From Amoebophrya sp. A120 (lineage: Eukaryota > Sar > Dinophyceae > Syndiniales > Amoebophryaceae): DNA of 64,000 nt. This document shows, in pieces, positions 34,801 through 49,800 of the stretch (position 1 is its first letter; each line of letters starts with the position of its first letter). Location of the stretch: the NCBI GenBank assembly GCA_905178155.1, contig CAJINV010000004.1, positions 10,072,381 through 10,136,380 on the forward strand. Reading direction: 5' to 3'. The notes under the pieces were generated by a model that made no database searches, had not been told where the DNA came from, and was given only the letters and a program-made list of their open reading frames with translations. Position numbers and translations under genes: made by a program.

Positions 34801-37800
34801 AGCCCAACCCGGGAGTCGAACTTCCAACAGCAGCAAATAAAATTCAACCGGGACGAGTCCGCGGCGATGCGAGCACAGCAGCAGGGGAGAATGCAGCCCC
34901 GAGAGTCGCGTCCGAGCCCCACGAGTGAGGCGTTCGAGCGGCATTACGGTAGCCGGCAGAAGCCGACCTACTCGAACAAGATCGCGAAACCGGAGGGGGA
35001 GCGGAATTTCGGGCGTGGTGGGCCAGGAATCGCACCTCCTGTCGTCGAAGAGCAATTTGAGGAGGGCGTTGACCTGCTCGACGAGCACTTTGGGCTCAAC
35101 CACTTAGCCTACATGGCCTTGCCAAAACCAGCTGAAGAGGACATTGACCTTGTTCAGGAGCCGGAAGTCGACCCGACCACCGGCATGGAAGTGATGCGGA
35201 CGAGGACGCCAGAGCATTATCTGAACAAGAAGGCGAAGCAGGATGCGCAGAAGAGACGTGTTTCGATAAAGGAAATCGAGGAGATCGCAGAACAAGAAAC
35301 CGATAACCGGCCCTTGGTCGAAAACGCGGACGATTTGATGCGCAGCAACCGCTCCGTCCCCAGTCAAACCTCTACCTCGAAACGCCCCTGGGAAACGCTG
35401 GACGTCGTCATTCCCACGATGCCGCCACCGCAACTCTTCATCCCCGCGCGGCAACAGGGCCCCTCCGCGTACGCGTTTGGCACGACCCCGATGAAGGCGG
35501 GCGGGCAGGCCTCCTACGGGGGCTACGCCACGCAAACAAACGACATCTTCGATGCGAACGGACAGCCGATCAGCTTCTACGTGGGACCGCAGTCCGCGAT
35601 GAGCTCCGCGGCCAGCACCGCGACCGAGGTGATGATGCGCCCGAAGGTGATGCAAACAGCGGACGAAATGCGGGAGTTTTGGGGATTTTCCGCGAACGCG
35701 CTGAGCCCACAGTTGCTCGGGCCGAACCGGGATTTAGTTCACGGGACCTACGCGGGTCACCTCGGTTTGGAGGGCACGCAGTACCCGCCCCCGAAAACCG
35801 CGGCGTCGAGCAAGATGAGCCAGAGCATGGCGGGGGACGATGAGGAGGTGAAATCCTCAACTAGCGAACACCAAATGCCCCACACGCAGTTCTTACTGGC
35901 CATGCAGGAAGAGCTAGAAAAGCGGTATGAGGAGCACCTGGGCGCGCAAAAGCAAAAAGCGGGCCTGCATCGGGCGGAGGTGCCGGAGGATGATGATGGA
36001 GGGAGCTGTGGCCTCGACGAGGGTTCAACCTCTGATCCTGATGCGTATAAAAGTTGTGCTGAAGCTGATGCTCTTGAGTACTACGCAGGAGCAGGAGCTA
36101 CGGAATACTTGGAGCTGTTCTACGACTCTAGTTGCGACGAAGAAGAGATCATGGAGGAGCGAGAGCCAGGGTTTGATGAAAACTTCGACACACGACCACT
36201 ATCACGACCCTCTACTACTACCAGCTGCTTTTTCGACGGTGAGCACTCCGCGACCAACGACGACGAGCCCGGTGCTTCCTCTACTTCCGCCGCGGCCAAA
36301 CCGGAAAACACTAACACGACGACCCCGTCCGGCCGGCAGCTGCCCCCTGGCCCGCTTACTGCGCCGAAGGACTTGGTCCAGCCCGCGTTTTACCTGACGC
36401 CGGACGCCCGGTTGGGGCAGCTTCCGTACAGTTCCATCGACGGCCCGATCCAGGAAGCCTTGCGGAAGCAGCACCACGTCCACGTCCACTCGGCTTCCTC
36501 CGCCTTCGGGTCCTTCCACGAAAGCGGACTTTACACCGACAGTGCTGGACAAATGATAAATTCTGCGAGACAAAACTCCCGCGCCAGCGCGTTCGGATTC
36601 CTGTCCCCGACGAGTGGAAGTCGCAGGCCAAAGCTGCACACCAACGCCGTCGCCGAAGCGCTCGCGTCTCCAGTTTCCGTTGCGGAGAAGCTCGGTTTGG
36701 CGCCCGTGCCGAATCTGCTCGGCGGGTCGATCGGAACCAACCCGTTGGCCATTGACACGAGTAAGTACCGGAAGCCGGTGATTCAGCTCGACCCGCTGGA
36801 CCAGCAGAGGAAGGACATGACCGAGTCCCGGTACCAGGTGGAGCTGATGCTGCAGCAGCACGCGCGGGACTTAGCAATGGTAACGCAGACGAACACGGAT
36901 TTGCGTTTGAACAACATGAGCAGCCTGCAAAAAATCACAACTTCTTCCCCTTTAACCGGAGCTAGGGCTCTCGCTGCAACGGGCAGCTTGACGTCACCCG
37001 TCGTCCCCGCGACCGCGATGACGACGAATTTGCTTTACAACAACACAAGAGTCGGCTCGACGTCGCGCGCGAAAGCCGCCGTGCAATCGGGGTTGCCGCT
37101 CCCGCCGTCCGCAATGCAGCAGGTGATGGCCCGGCCGCTATCGAACAGCAATTTACACAACAATTTCAACGCCGGGTCTTTAGTCACCAGCCCGAACCAG
37201 TTTCTTCGGAACACAACAAACATGGTCCTCGGGAGTTCCGTGCAAGACCCAAATGCGTCTCTGCTCGAAAGCGGAGTGCTGGAAGAGGCTGATTTGGAGG
37301 CTTCTATTGAGCACAAGTTCAAAGAGAAAACGGCCCGTCTCGAATCCGCCGCCGCTGCGCAACTCGACCTGCAGTTGAACGCGATCGAATCACAGTTAGA
37401 CGCGTTGCAAAAGCGGATGGAGAAGCACAAGGAGCGGGGGCAGGAGGCCGGAAAGCAGGAGCAGCACGCGCGGGAGAAGTTGCACAGCTCGGAGATTCTG
37501 TCCTCCATCGGGTTGACCGCGACGGAAATGAACAGCAACGTTCCCGCGGGGGCCGCGGACGATTTGAGTATTTTGTCCTCCGAAGAAGCGGTTGTAAACC
37601 GCGCGAAGAACGCCACTTCGATGGTGAATGCGAAGGAAAACGTCCGGCACAACCCGCTTTTTGCCCATGTCTCCTCGAATGCGGAAAAACAGGACGAGGC
37701 GCGGGAGCGGGAGATCCGGCAGAAGTTGCACGCCTTGGAGGTGCGGAAGTCGGAAAGAGATTTAGAGCAGCGCACGCGGCGGGAACAGATGGTGGCGGAG

Positions 37801-40800
37801 TTGGCTCTCGTCCGGAAGCAGCGGCTCGAGCGCGAAAAACGGGCGGAGGTGCAGTTAGAGAAACTAGACGCGGAAGAGCAGCGGGAGGAGTTGGACATGG
37901 TGAATCTGGAAACCGAGGTTGAGTCCCAAAAGCAGCTCCGCGAATCGCACGCGAAACGGTTGAAGAACAAAAAAGAGATCGACTACACCGCCAGCGACTG
38001 GAATTTCCTGCAGACCGTGAACCAAGCGAACGCGCGGGACCGAGAGCATCTGCAGGTCGCGAAGCAGCGGATGGCGGGAAGGATAAAGCAGATCCAGAAG
38101 CACCGCGATTCCGTGCAAGCGGACAACATGAAAAGAAAAAACGACGAGGACAAGCGCGAAGCGGAGATCGAGGCGGCGCAGAAGCGGTTGCTGGATGTGT
38201 ACAAGTCCGTGGAGGCGGACGACGGCCGCGCGAGGGACAGTCTGAACACCGAACTCCAAAAGGTCGAGCAGAAACGCGAACTCCGCGAGGCCAAGCAGGC
38301 CGAAATCGCCCGGTCCCAGCTCGTGGAAGAGTCTGAGAAGCTCGCGCTCGCCCGGGCCAAGCAGCTGGAGCTGAAATTGGAAGAAGAAAAGTGGGGTCGC
38401 ATCCGTCAGGAACACGAAAAAGCCGCGAAGCTCGGCGAACGGGAACAGTTTGAGCTGGAGCAGAAGAAACTCATGGTGCATATGCATTGCAAAAGTATCG
38501 TACTAGTATAAATTGCATTAATACAGATTTTGGCAAGAAGAAAAATGGAATTTGTGATGCTGTGTTACCTCAGGAGGAAGATTTGTCATGCGTATTTGCA
38601 ATTAGTAGGAGTGCGATACTTTTGCGCAGCATAGTGCACGCGCAGTTGCAAATCGTCAAGAACGGCGGGGTGGTTTTGCAAGACGAAGCGCTCCGCGGCT
38701 TCCTCGACGTGGCCGACGCGCCGCTGGAGCGCGCCGCGAAAATGCGCGAGCTAAGACAGTTGGAAGAGGCGACGGAACAAATTTTACGGGAAAAACAGGC
38801 GACCGGGGATCTCCTGCAGGCGGAAGCGAATCTTCTGCAAAAGAAGGTCGAGGACGCGCGGACGGAGAGACTGCAGCTAGAGATGGACCGGGCAAACTTC
38901 GCGAAGGAGAAAGCGCAGTACGACTTGGCTCGCGTCGTTGGCTCCGGCCCCTTGACCGGGCTATCCGGGAGTCCCGCGTCCGCACACATGCTGCCCGAAA
39001 TGTCGCACTTGCATTCGCAGTTACTAGAGGCCCAGAAGGTAAACGTCGAGCTCGAAAAGCGGCTGCGCATGTGGGCGACGCCGTACCTCGGGATAGGCAC
39101 CCCGGGGTATCAGTCCTTGACGAACTCCACATCCGGAGCGAACATGTACAATTTGTACAACCGGACTGGGATTCCTCTGTCATCCTCTTTTGTCCAAGGT
39201 GGGGGTACTACTGCAGTCGGCGCGGTAGCTCCAGGTAGTAGTAATACCCAACCTCCCGGCTCACCTCTGTTTTCCCTCGCTAACAACAGCATTAACAGTC
39301 CGACTTTCATGGCTGCGAACTTAGTTTGGGACATGGACAAGTCTTCGGCCTCTTTGATGCAAAAAGCGGTCCTTGCGGCGGAAAAAATGCAGGAGCTCCA
39401 GAAGAATCTAAAGCAGTTGGAGGAGGGCCATACGGTGGAGGTCGCCAGACTCTGGTCCCGGAAGGAGGACGAAATCAACGCGATTGACCGCTCGTACCGG
39501 GAGAGGTTGCTAGATAAGCCGCAAAGACGGGTGATCTTTGACGCGGACGCGGGACGGAAGCTAGACCAAGTGGAAAGGCATTTCGAGTCGGAGAAACTTA
39601 AACTCGACTTCGCGTTGCAAGCGAAGGTCGCGTCTCTGCGGATCGAGCTCGCGAAGCAAAAGGCGGCGGGAAAGGGGTACGAAGCGACCGCGGAGTTTGC
39701 GAAGAAGGTGGAGGAGCTGCAGGGGAAGTTGAACGTGAGCACTTCCAATTGCAACACAAAGATCAAAAACTTCGAACTCGTGTTTCGCGAGCAGTGCCAG
39801 AAGATCGATGAGGAACTGACAAAACAGCTGGCCGACCAGCAAGCTGCGGCCGCGAGCAACAGCTCGCTGCAGACGACTAGTTCCATGCTGGCGGTGTTGG
39901 AGGCGAACGCGGCGAACAAGAAGCGCGAGATGGAGCACATGCTGCTCGAGCAGAAGAGGCAGCTCGAGCAGGAGATGCGCGAGTCGAACCGGGAGTTGCA
40001 GAAGGATCTAGCCGAGCAGAAAGCCCAGGTGAACGCGCACCTCGCCGCGATCCCGCACCTGGAGCGCATCGCCATCCTGGAAGCGCAGTCCGCCGCCGCG
40101 GCGGAAGAGTACAAGGCGCAGGTACAGAGGTTAACGCGGGAAGTAGAACTCGCGCACAAGCAAGTGAAAGAGGACGTAACACGAAAGATCGAGCTGGATC
40201 CCGCGCAGCGGTCTTTGTTGGAGGCGATGGCGGCGCGGCAGGACGAGCAGCTGGAGCAGCGGCTGCAGCTGGAGAAGCAGAAACTGGACTTGATTCTGGA
40301 AAGACGCACGTCCGAACTCCAGCACGAACTCCAGCAGCACCAGCACGCGACGGAGATGCACATGGCGAGCGCGCAGGCTGACGCGCAGATTTCGCAGGTG
40401 CAATTGAAGTTGGAGGCGGCGGAGCAGGACCACGGGAAGCGGGTGTTGGAGTTGGAAAAGGATTTGAAAGAGGCCCACAAACTGCTGGAAGAAGAGTGTC
40501 GGAAAAGAACCGAGCAAGAGCCCCTAGAGCGGCAGAAGCTCCAACAGGAACTGGCGGACAAAAAAGCGCAATTAGATAGAGACCACGAGACGGAGAAGGC
40601 GAAGTTAGTTGTGATGCACATGTCGCTGAAAGCGGACATGGCCGCGGAGATCGCGAAGCACCGAGCGGTGGCGGAAAAGGAAAAGCACTTGTCGATCGCG
40701 GCGCACTCCGACAAAATCTCCGACTTGCAGAAACAACTGGAACTCGCGAAGCAGGAGCACGCGAAGCAGTTGGACAAGGTGTTCCGGGAGTCCAAGGACG

Positions 40801-43800
40801 AGCAGAAGAAAATCGAGGATGAGTACAAGAAAAAAATCGCCTCCGAGCCGGCGAAACGGTTGCAACTAGAGCAAGAGATGCAGCACAAACTCGATCATTT
40901 GCAACAGCAGGCCGACGTGGCGAAGAGCCATTTGCAGGCCAGTCAAGAAGCCACCCAGGCCCAGTTGGAAGCGACGCTCGCGCGCGAGAAGCAGGAGCGG
41001 AACGAGAAAGAAGCCCAAGCGGAGCGCGCGGAGATCGAAAGGAGCAGTAAGGAAATGCTCAGCCTGAAGATGCGCCACGCGGAGGAGGAGCATAAAGCGG
41101 AGTGTTTGCAGTTAGAACGGGAAATGGCCATTGCGCAGCGGAAACTCGAGGAGGAGTACGGTCGCCACGCCGACGCCGAGGGGAAAATGGATGAGGAGTG
41201 GAAAAAGGAGATGAAAAGACAGAAAGACATCCTCGAACAGCACATGGTCGCCGACAAGAAAAAGCTCGACGCGCGCCTGAAAGCGCAGCAGCAGAACCTG
41301 CAGACAGAAAACGCCCGCGAGCAGGCTTTGGCCATCGCGAAAGAGAAAGAGCGGGCCGCGGAGCACGAGGAGCAAGTGCGGGAGGCCGCGTTTTCGGAGG
41401 CGAAGCAGGAGGCCCAGAAGGACTACCAAGCGAAACTGCAGAGACTCGCCGCGGAGAAGGCCGCCGCGTTTGCGAAGTTGGAGGAAGAGCATAAGGCGAG
41501 AGTCGCTTCGGAGGGAAATCTGAAACAGGAGCACATCGACGAGATGGCAAAGCAGAAAGCCAAGCTGGATGCGGAGATGGCGGAGCGCGAGGCGGAGCTG
41601 AAGAGGTCTCTGGACGTGAAGAACGCAAAATTGGAGGAAACCCACACGAAGGAAAAGGCGGAAATTGACGCCAGGATTATGGATTGCAAAAATGTCTGGG
41701 TCTGGAAACTTGTGATGCTAAAATGCGGATGATGGAAACAGTTCCGAATGCTACACAGCATGACAACTCTTCAGAACGCTTTGTCATAGGAAATCCGCAT
41801 GAGAACCTGCGTTCTTGCGTGTACAAAAGTGGCTGCGACTTTTGTTGGCTATGCAATACAGATTTCCTATGTATGGAGAGCTAGCATTACAAGTTGCACC
41901 CAGACATTTTTGCGTTTGATAAAGATCCGGTCCGAGCAACTTCTTGTCGAAGCCGAAGTGCAAAAGCACGAGCAGGAGGAGGCCTTGCGACGCCTCGACG
42001 CAGAGCACGCCGCCGCCGAGGCGAAGGCGAAGCGCGAGCTGCAAGCGAAGATGCACCAGATGGAGGTCGAGTATCAGAGCAAGATTGCCACCGCCGACGC
42101 GTCGAAACAGGCGGAATTGAAAGCGCAGCTGGAAAAACAGGAAAAGCAAATGGAAAACGGCTTCAAGGAGCAACAGATGCAGCTGAAGAAAAACCTCGAC
42201 GGGGAGCGCCGGGCGATGCAACGGGAGTACGCGCGTGCGAGGTCGGACGCGCAGGAGGCCGAGGCCGCGGAGGAGCAGTCGCACCAGGCAGAAGTGGAAA
42301 AAGCGCGGCTGGAAGCCCGGTTGACCGCGATCCAGGCGGAATACGAGGGTCAAAAGCAGAAGCTTCTCTCCGAGGCGAAGCGGGACAAGGAAAAGGCAAA
42401 TTCCGACTACGCCGCCCGGATCAATCTCGCCGTGACGCAGCAAGAGAAAGACAAACTGAAACTCGAGCTGGATGAACGCCTGAAGCAAATCGACGCGCGC
42501 ACCCAGATCGCGGTCCAGGGTCTGGACGACAAAAACCGAACCCAGCGAGAGGACCTGATGCGAGAGTCCCACGCCCGGATGGAAGCCACGAACGCGCGCG
42601 TTGCGGAAGAGGCGAAACGCCGGGCGGTGAAAGAGGCGCAGGAGGTGCTGGAGCAGCAGAAGAAAGAGGTGAAACAGAGCCACGAGTCCGAGAAAAAGCG
42701 GCTGAAAGACGAGGCGGATCAGAAGCGGCAGCAAACCATTGAGTTTTACAACAAAAAGATGACGCAGGACGGCGTCGACCGTGCGAAGGCGGAGGAGGAA
42801 CTCGCGAAGGAATTAAAACGGCAGGAACAAGAGGCTGACGAGTTACTGCACAAGCAAGAACTCTTCTTCTCCGATTCGCAGGCCAAAATTCAGCAAGAGC
42901 ATTTGCAGGACCGCGCGCAGGCGGTCGAGCGGGCTGCGGCGGACGCAAGGAAAAAGGCGGATGAGAAAGCGAGACTAGAGCTCGATTCGAAAATCCGGCA
43001 AGAGAAGGAGAAATTTGACACTTTTTCCAAAGAAGCCGAACTGAGAAACGAAAAGGAAAAACAGCAGCTGCAAGCCGAGTACGCCGCAAAAATCGAACAG
43101 GAGGCGCACAAACGGGAGGAGCACGAAAGGGAGTTGGAGAGGAAAAAACTGGATTTAGAAAAAAGCATAGCATTAGAAAAACAGAAGGCCGAGGAGAAGA
43201 TGAAATCCAACCAGAGGGGGTTAGAGCGCGAGCAAGCTCGGACGCAGGCGGCCTTGGCAGAGAAGGAAACCGCGGAGCGGCATGTGCGAGACGTGGAGGC
43301 ATCCAAGCTCGCTTTAGAGGAGCAGATGCGGGCCGCCCGGAGTCAGCACGGGATCGAGGAAAAAAAGCTGTTGGATGACGCGGAAAAGTCGCAGAAGGAA
43401 ATGGAACAGCAGTTCAAAAAGCGGCTCGCCGCCGGCCAGGCGAGTGAGGCGGAGCTGGAACGGGAAAAAATCGCACTGCAAAGGCGTGTGAAAGAACAGC
43501 AGGAAGACATGCGCGCGGAGCTTCGCAAGCAGCACGACGACATGGAGGCGGAGCACAAAAAGGAGCTCGCGGAAAAGGAGCGGAAGGCGGCCGATATGAA
43601 CTGCAAATATGTCTTGGTCTGGAAGGTTGTGATGCTAATGTCCGAATCATACGCAAACTGTATTGCGGAGCCGCGCATGACAAGTTTCTGAGCGACTATA
43701 TCTAGCGTTAATCGCATGTCAAATTGGAATTGCCTTTTACTTTTTGCATGACAAATAAGTGGCACTGTTGTAGCGCAACGAGCATGACAGACTCTTCTGT

Positions 43801-46800
43801 ATGGTCGACCGAGCATGACAAACTTGCATTCTTCCAGACCCAGACATTTTTGCAATCCATAGCCGAGGAAGCGAAGCAAGTCGCCGCGAAGGAAGCGAAG
43901 CGCGCCCTGGACGAGCAGATGCGGCGGGCGAACACCCAGCACCAGGAGGAGCTCGCGAAAATCCAGGCCGAGGCTGAGCAGGCGAAACGCCTCGCCCAGG
44001 ACGAGCACGAGCGCGCGATGGCGTTTGCCGAGGCGAGTGGACAGGATAAGACGCAGCTCGAAAAGCAGTGGCTTGATCGGAAAAAGGACTTGGAGGAAAA
44101 ACTGAAAGCCGAAAAAGACAGTCTTCACGCGCAGCTCGCCGACGAGAGAGCAAAACTGGAGTCCGAGCACGAAGCCGATTTGAAAGCCCTCGACGCTGCG
44201 GAGCAGGCGCGCAAGCAGATCGAGAGGGAAAAGGAGGAAATGGAGCAGAACATGCGCAAGGCGGCTATTCAGCATGAACAAGAGGAGAAGCGGCTGCACC
44301 AGGAGGCGGAGGAAGCGAAAAGGCAGATTGAGGAGGAGGCGAAGAAGCGGGAGTTGGACAAGACCAAAACCGCGGAGCAGCACGCGACCGAACTGGCGCA
44401 GCAACGAAGGGAGCTCGAGCAGCGGCTCCAGCGGGAAAAATCGGAACTCGCCGCGAAGGTGCGGGAAGAGCAAGACAAACTCCGGAAAGACCAGGAAAAA
44501 CGGCAGGAGGAACGGACGCGTCAATTGGAACAGGAGAAGCAAAGACTCATGGAGCAAGCGGCCAACGCAAAGTCGAAACAGGCAGAGGAGATTGATAAAC
44601 TCACGCAGAGGGTAAGTGATCTGCAGCTGGACCTGATGAGGGAACAGCAGTCGTTGGTCGATAAAGAGGAGGAGTTCTCGCAAAAATTGAAGCAGGAGCA
44701 CGAGCAAAAAGAAAAAGACCTCGCGCGGCTGCAACAGGATCTGCACGACAGCCACAGCTCGCAAAAAGCAAGTATGGCCGCGGACCACGCAACGAACATC
44801 TCCGATTACGATTTGAAATTGGAACAACTGAAACAGCAAGCGCGCGACCGCGAGGCGGAGCTGGAGAAAAAGCTGGTCCTCGCGCAGGAGCAACAACGCG
44901 CGCTAGAACTCGCCACGATCCGGAAGGTGGACGAGGCGAAGAAGTCGCAGGAGGAGGATATCAACTCCAAAAATGTCTGGGTCTGGAAACTTGTAATGCT
45001 GCGTTGGGAATAGTGCATGCTCTGTAATGCAGAGGCAAGCATGAGAAACAAATGTCTGCGCTTCTTTGTGTTGCGTTTTTCGCATGACGAACTGCGTTTT
45101 TGCATGACAGGCAGAAGGGTCTCTCTCTCTTCTTGGACACGCATCACAAACTTTTTGGTCATGCCACACAAGCATGACAAATCTTGCAATCTTCCAGTCC
45201 CAGACACTTTTGCATTTGATAGAGGAGATGCGGAGGTTGTTCGCGGAAGAGCTACAGTCGGAAAAGCTTCGCATGTCGCAAAACCTGGACTCTCGCGTCA
45301 GTCAGGTGATGGCCGAGCACCAAGCGCAAATTGAGAAGATGCAGGCGGAATTCGGAACCCGGATGAAGGCCGAACAGGACACACACGCGGAAGAGCACGG
45401 GAAATTGAAGGAAGAAGCGGATGCTGCGCACAAGGAACTCGAAGACGAATTCCGGGGGAAAATCGAGGCCGAGAAGCACCGCCAGGCCGAGCACGAGGAG
45501 GAGTGGGCCAGGCAGCGCGCGCTGTTGGACGAACAGGTGGCGCACGAGCGGAACTTGCTTGATGCGAAGTTGAAGGACATGGAGAAGCAGCTGCAGATGC
45601 AGATCGAGGCGAACAACGCGCGAGATAGGTTGCAGGAAATCGATGACCACACGAAGGACGGCATCGACGCCGGCATGCAAAAACTGACGGAGAAGCACGA
45701 GGAGGCAATGCAGCAAGTGATTACCCGGACCAACTTGAAGTTCGCGCAGCTGAAACAAACGCACGAAAAGCAGATGAAGGAGATGAAGCAAGAGCAAATG
45801 CAGCACCTGAACGACCCGACCATGAGCGCGCAGCTGGAGCTGAAAAAAATGAAATTGGAGGACACGCAGGAAGAGGAACGGAAAGGTTTGGAGCAGGACA
45901 AGGCAAAACAGCTCGCGGAGCTCCAGCAAAAGTTCCTCACCGACCAAGACAAGCTGCGCAAGGAGCACGAAGTTGCGGCGAGGCTGGCGCACCAGACCGC
46001 CGAGGAGCATCGGACGGTGCAGGAAAAGGACGCGAACAGCAAACACCGGCAGGAGCAGGAAGAATTGCTGAAAAAGTTCGAGGAGGAAAAAGCCCAGCTC
46101 GCCGCCGCGCACCAGGTAAAACTGGCAAAAACCACTTCCAAGGAGGACAAGCAAAAAATCCAGCAGGCTTACGAAACCTCGGTCACTGATTTGGAGCAAG
46201 TTCTCCGCGCCAACCAGGCGGACTTGGAACAGGCGTTGATAGCGAAGAAGGAAAAACTGAAGAAAGACGTGCAAAAAGTGAAGAAGGCCGCCGCGTCCGC
46301 CGCGGTGCGGGCTCTGATTCGCGTGAAACCCGCCCGGAAGGTGGACGTGAACGACGCCCCGGTCGCCATGCGGACCACGTCCCAGGCGAACCAGGGGGCG
46401 GTCAAAGCGACCATGGTGACTCCCGGCCGCGTATCAACTGCAAATCTGTCTGGGTCTGAAAGGTTGTAAAACTTGTGATGCTGCCTGTGCATTCTACAAA
46501 AATCTGTATTGCATGAGCAGCAACAGGAGTCCAGTTTTTGCTACTTACGCGGACGGGGAACAATTTCTCATGCGGTATAGGCATGAGGAACTACCCCTCG
46601 CAATAAATATGTGATGCTAGAGCATACATCACAGACATGATGGGTCTTCCAAAATCTGCATGACAAACTCCTACACTCATTCAGACCCAGACACTTTTGT
46701 ATTTGATACCGCGCGCAGAAGGAACTGATCACGAACCTGTTCGACGAGCAGAACCAAAGGCTGCGCGAGTTTGAGGCGCAGGAGCGGAACGAATCCAAGC

Positions 46801-49800
46801 GGCTGCTGGAGGAGATGTTCCGCGAACAGAACGAACGACTCCAGTTATGCATTGCAAAATTATCGTACTAGCAGAAATCGCATTACAAGTTTCGGCAAGA
46901 AGAAAAGTGGAATTTGTCATGCTGTTTTACCCACCGGAGGAAGACTTGTCATGCATATTTGCAATTAGAATTACTACGAGTGCGATACTTTTGCGCAGCA
47001 TAACAGTCCCACCTTGCGGAAACCACCGCCATTCAGCAGCAGTCGGTCACGGAGCAGAATCTGCAAGAGCTGCTGAACCAGCAGACGAGCGAGGCTTCGG
47101 ACTTGCGGACGAAGCTTGAGCAGTTGCAGTCGGAAAAGGAAAAACTCGAGGACAAGCTAAAATCCCGCGAACAGCTATCCAAGAAAAAAACGTTGTTAGT
47201 GTAAATTAAAATTTGTGATGCGCAACATGCAAGATGATTGCGTCTGTCATGCTTGGCATGCATCGTAGGGTCCATTGAAGGGCGTTTTCGCGTAGTATCT
47301 GCGCATGACAGGTTTTTGCTGTCATGCCAGACAAATCTGTAATGCTGTTCCTCCAAAAAAGTAGTTAGAGTTGCGCCTACAATGTTTTTTTCTTGGATAA
47401 CAGCTCACGAAGATGAAGGCTCTGGAGCTCGAAGACCAGCTGAAACTGTTCGAGAACAAACTCCAGCTCGAAAAGCAGGCCCGCGCCGCGGAGGGACAGC
47501 AACGCGCGCAACTACTTGCGGACAAGGACCGGGCCTTCGAGAGCCTCCTCGCGGAGCACACGGAGCTGAAAACCTCGAAAGAAGCCGCGGACGCCCGGCG
47601 CGCCAACGAGGACGACGCGCTGCGCGCGGAGACGCAGGCGCAGCTGGAGGAGCGGCTGCGGGAGGAGGAAAACCAGAAGTTCCAGGAGTTGATGGCAAAT
47701 CAGGAGAACATGACAGCTATCAACTGCAAAAATGTCTGGGTGTGGAAACTTGTGATGCTGAAATGTGCATATACTGAAAGACTTCCCAATGCAGCCAAGC
47801 ATGACAAGTTTTCCGGACACTTTTTCATGCGCAGTTCGCATGAGAAACTGCCCTTTTGTATGACAGAAGGAGGTGTCGTTTTGTTAGTCATGCAATACAG
47901 ATTTTACAGGAATGTAGGACTAGCATCACAAGGTCAATGTTTCCAGACCCAGACATATTTGCAATGCATAACTGCCGAGGAATTGGAAAAGTTCGCTTTG
48001 GAGATGTCGGAGCGCGAAAACGCACACTTATCCCGCGCCGAACAGCTGGAGAAAGCGCACGAGAAAGCCCAGCAACTGATGCAGCAGCAGCGCGACTACC
48101 AGCGGAAAGCCCGCGAACGACTCCTCGCGCAATCCGCGAACCTCGCCGGCATGTTTGCGGCCGGGGACGACGACGACGCGACCGCGGAGGAGCGTCGGAT
48201 GATGCAGGCGACGCTCGCCCAGCGCATGATGGAAGCCATGCGGACCATGCAGGAACAGATGCTGGACCTGCAAGAGGAGCACGACGACGAGATCGCGCGG
48301 CAGAACCAAGCGCTGGAGGTGCTCCGCTCCACGCTGGAGGAGGACCGGCAGAAATTCGAAGAAAAACAACTGGAGATGGACGCGGAACACGAAAGAACCC
48401 GCGACCAGCTGAACGCGATCGCGGCGGAGCGGGACCTGGCGGAGAAGCGGTTATTGAGAGGAAAAATCCCCCCTCCCCATATCGAAAAGGTATGCTTCCG
48501 AAAATTTGTGGTGCAGATTTGTGACCACAAATCCTGTCTGTCTTGCGAGAAGGCAAATCCAGGCTCTCTGCCACTCTCTGCAGGCGATTTGTAATGCTGT
48601 AAGGACTATAGGACAGCCGTCTACCATGCTAGGCGCCTACACCAAAAGGCCCCTAACTAGGCTGGCGATCTGCGTGCAGTCCTCTACTGCAAGACAAATC
48701 TGATTTGTCATTTGTGTACGCTCTTGGCGGTCGGCTGTCTCCGGGTGTCCTTCCCAAGCTGTGGCTCGCGGCGTGGTGCGTTTGCCGGTGCCGACCCTTT
48801 TCTACGGAACGCTGTGGTGTCCTACTCTTCTGGCGGTCCTTCAAGAGCCCTTTCGCCTTCATCCCAGTGCTGTCGTTGACAGACCTTGGGCTGATAATCC
48901 CGTTGCAGGAGGTTCGGTCCTTGGCGCGTCTTCGCCACCGGCAGGAGTCAGGATGGGTAGATGGGTCTCCTCGTTGTTGCTTGAGCTTGCTCAGGTCTTC
49001 GCTGCTTTCGGTGGCTGGTGGCCGCTCTTGGGTTTCAGGTGTGGGTCGGAGTTCGTTTGCCTCTCGTCAGTTTGGACGGAGTGCTCTCGTTCAGCCACCC
49101 CCCGGCGGTCGACTGTCGGCGATCTGGCCCCCCCAGCTCATGATTGCAGTGTTGGCTGGTGATGACGAGGTTGCGGACAGTTGACTTGTCATCTGTCTGG
49201 TTCGCCCATTTTGCTGCCACGACTGTTTGGTCCCCGGTCCCCTGAGGCGGGGGGATACGGGTTACCTGGTCGGGATGTCGCGCGGAAGGTGTCTCTCACG
49301 TCCCTAGCTCTTCGTACTCGCCGCTGAGTACAGTCGAGCGCCTTGGTTGATCGCCACACTGTTTCATAGTGCTGAAACGACCCGGCTTTCACTAGGGGGA
49401 GCATTCGTACACTTTGTGCCCTCCGGGACTATGCCTCTGCTTCCGTCTAAACTGAGGGGTCCACTTATCCCTCTCGGTATTCGGTCGCAGGGAAGGGTTG
49501 CCGGGGTCTCCCTCGCATCGGTTCTCGATGTCGGGTGTGAGTTTGTGACTGCGGGGGCAGTGGTTGGCTTAGGTTTGCGGAGTACATCTGAAAAGAGGCT
49601 CCCATTCCTTCTTCCAGGTAGCGATCCTAGATCGCCGCCACGCGGAGCCACCCCCGTATTTCACCCCCAGGGGGTTGTGGACCTGGCAAAACCGATGAGT
49701 TCGGGCTGCTGACTGTTCCACTTCTTCCGAGCGCGATCATGCTACGCCTCACGCCTCACGCCTCACGCAAATCCAGCATCACAGATTTCCTTTGCGAGAT

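Noticed and set aside
39110-40888. 592-codon open frame on the - strand, and similar - strand frames across 37-46 kb
   Set aside because: Antisense shadow of the coiled-coil coding sequence. The high E/K/Q/A codon content lacks antisense stops; residues (S, C, F, L-rich) look random.
48705-49184. 159-codon frame in the nested insert as a transposon protein
   Set aside because: No reverse transcriptase, endonuclease or transposase motif, and overlapping frames are equally open.
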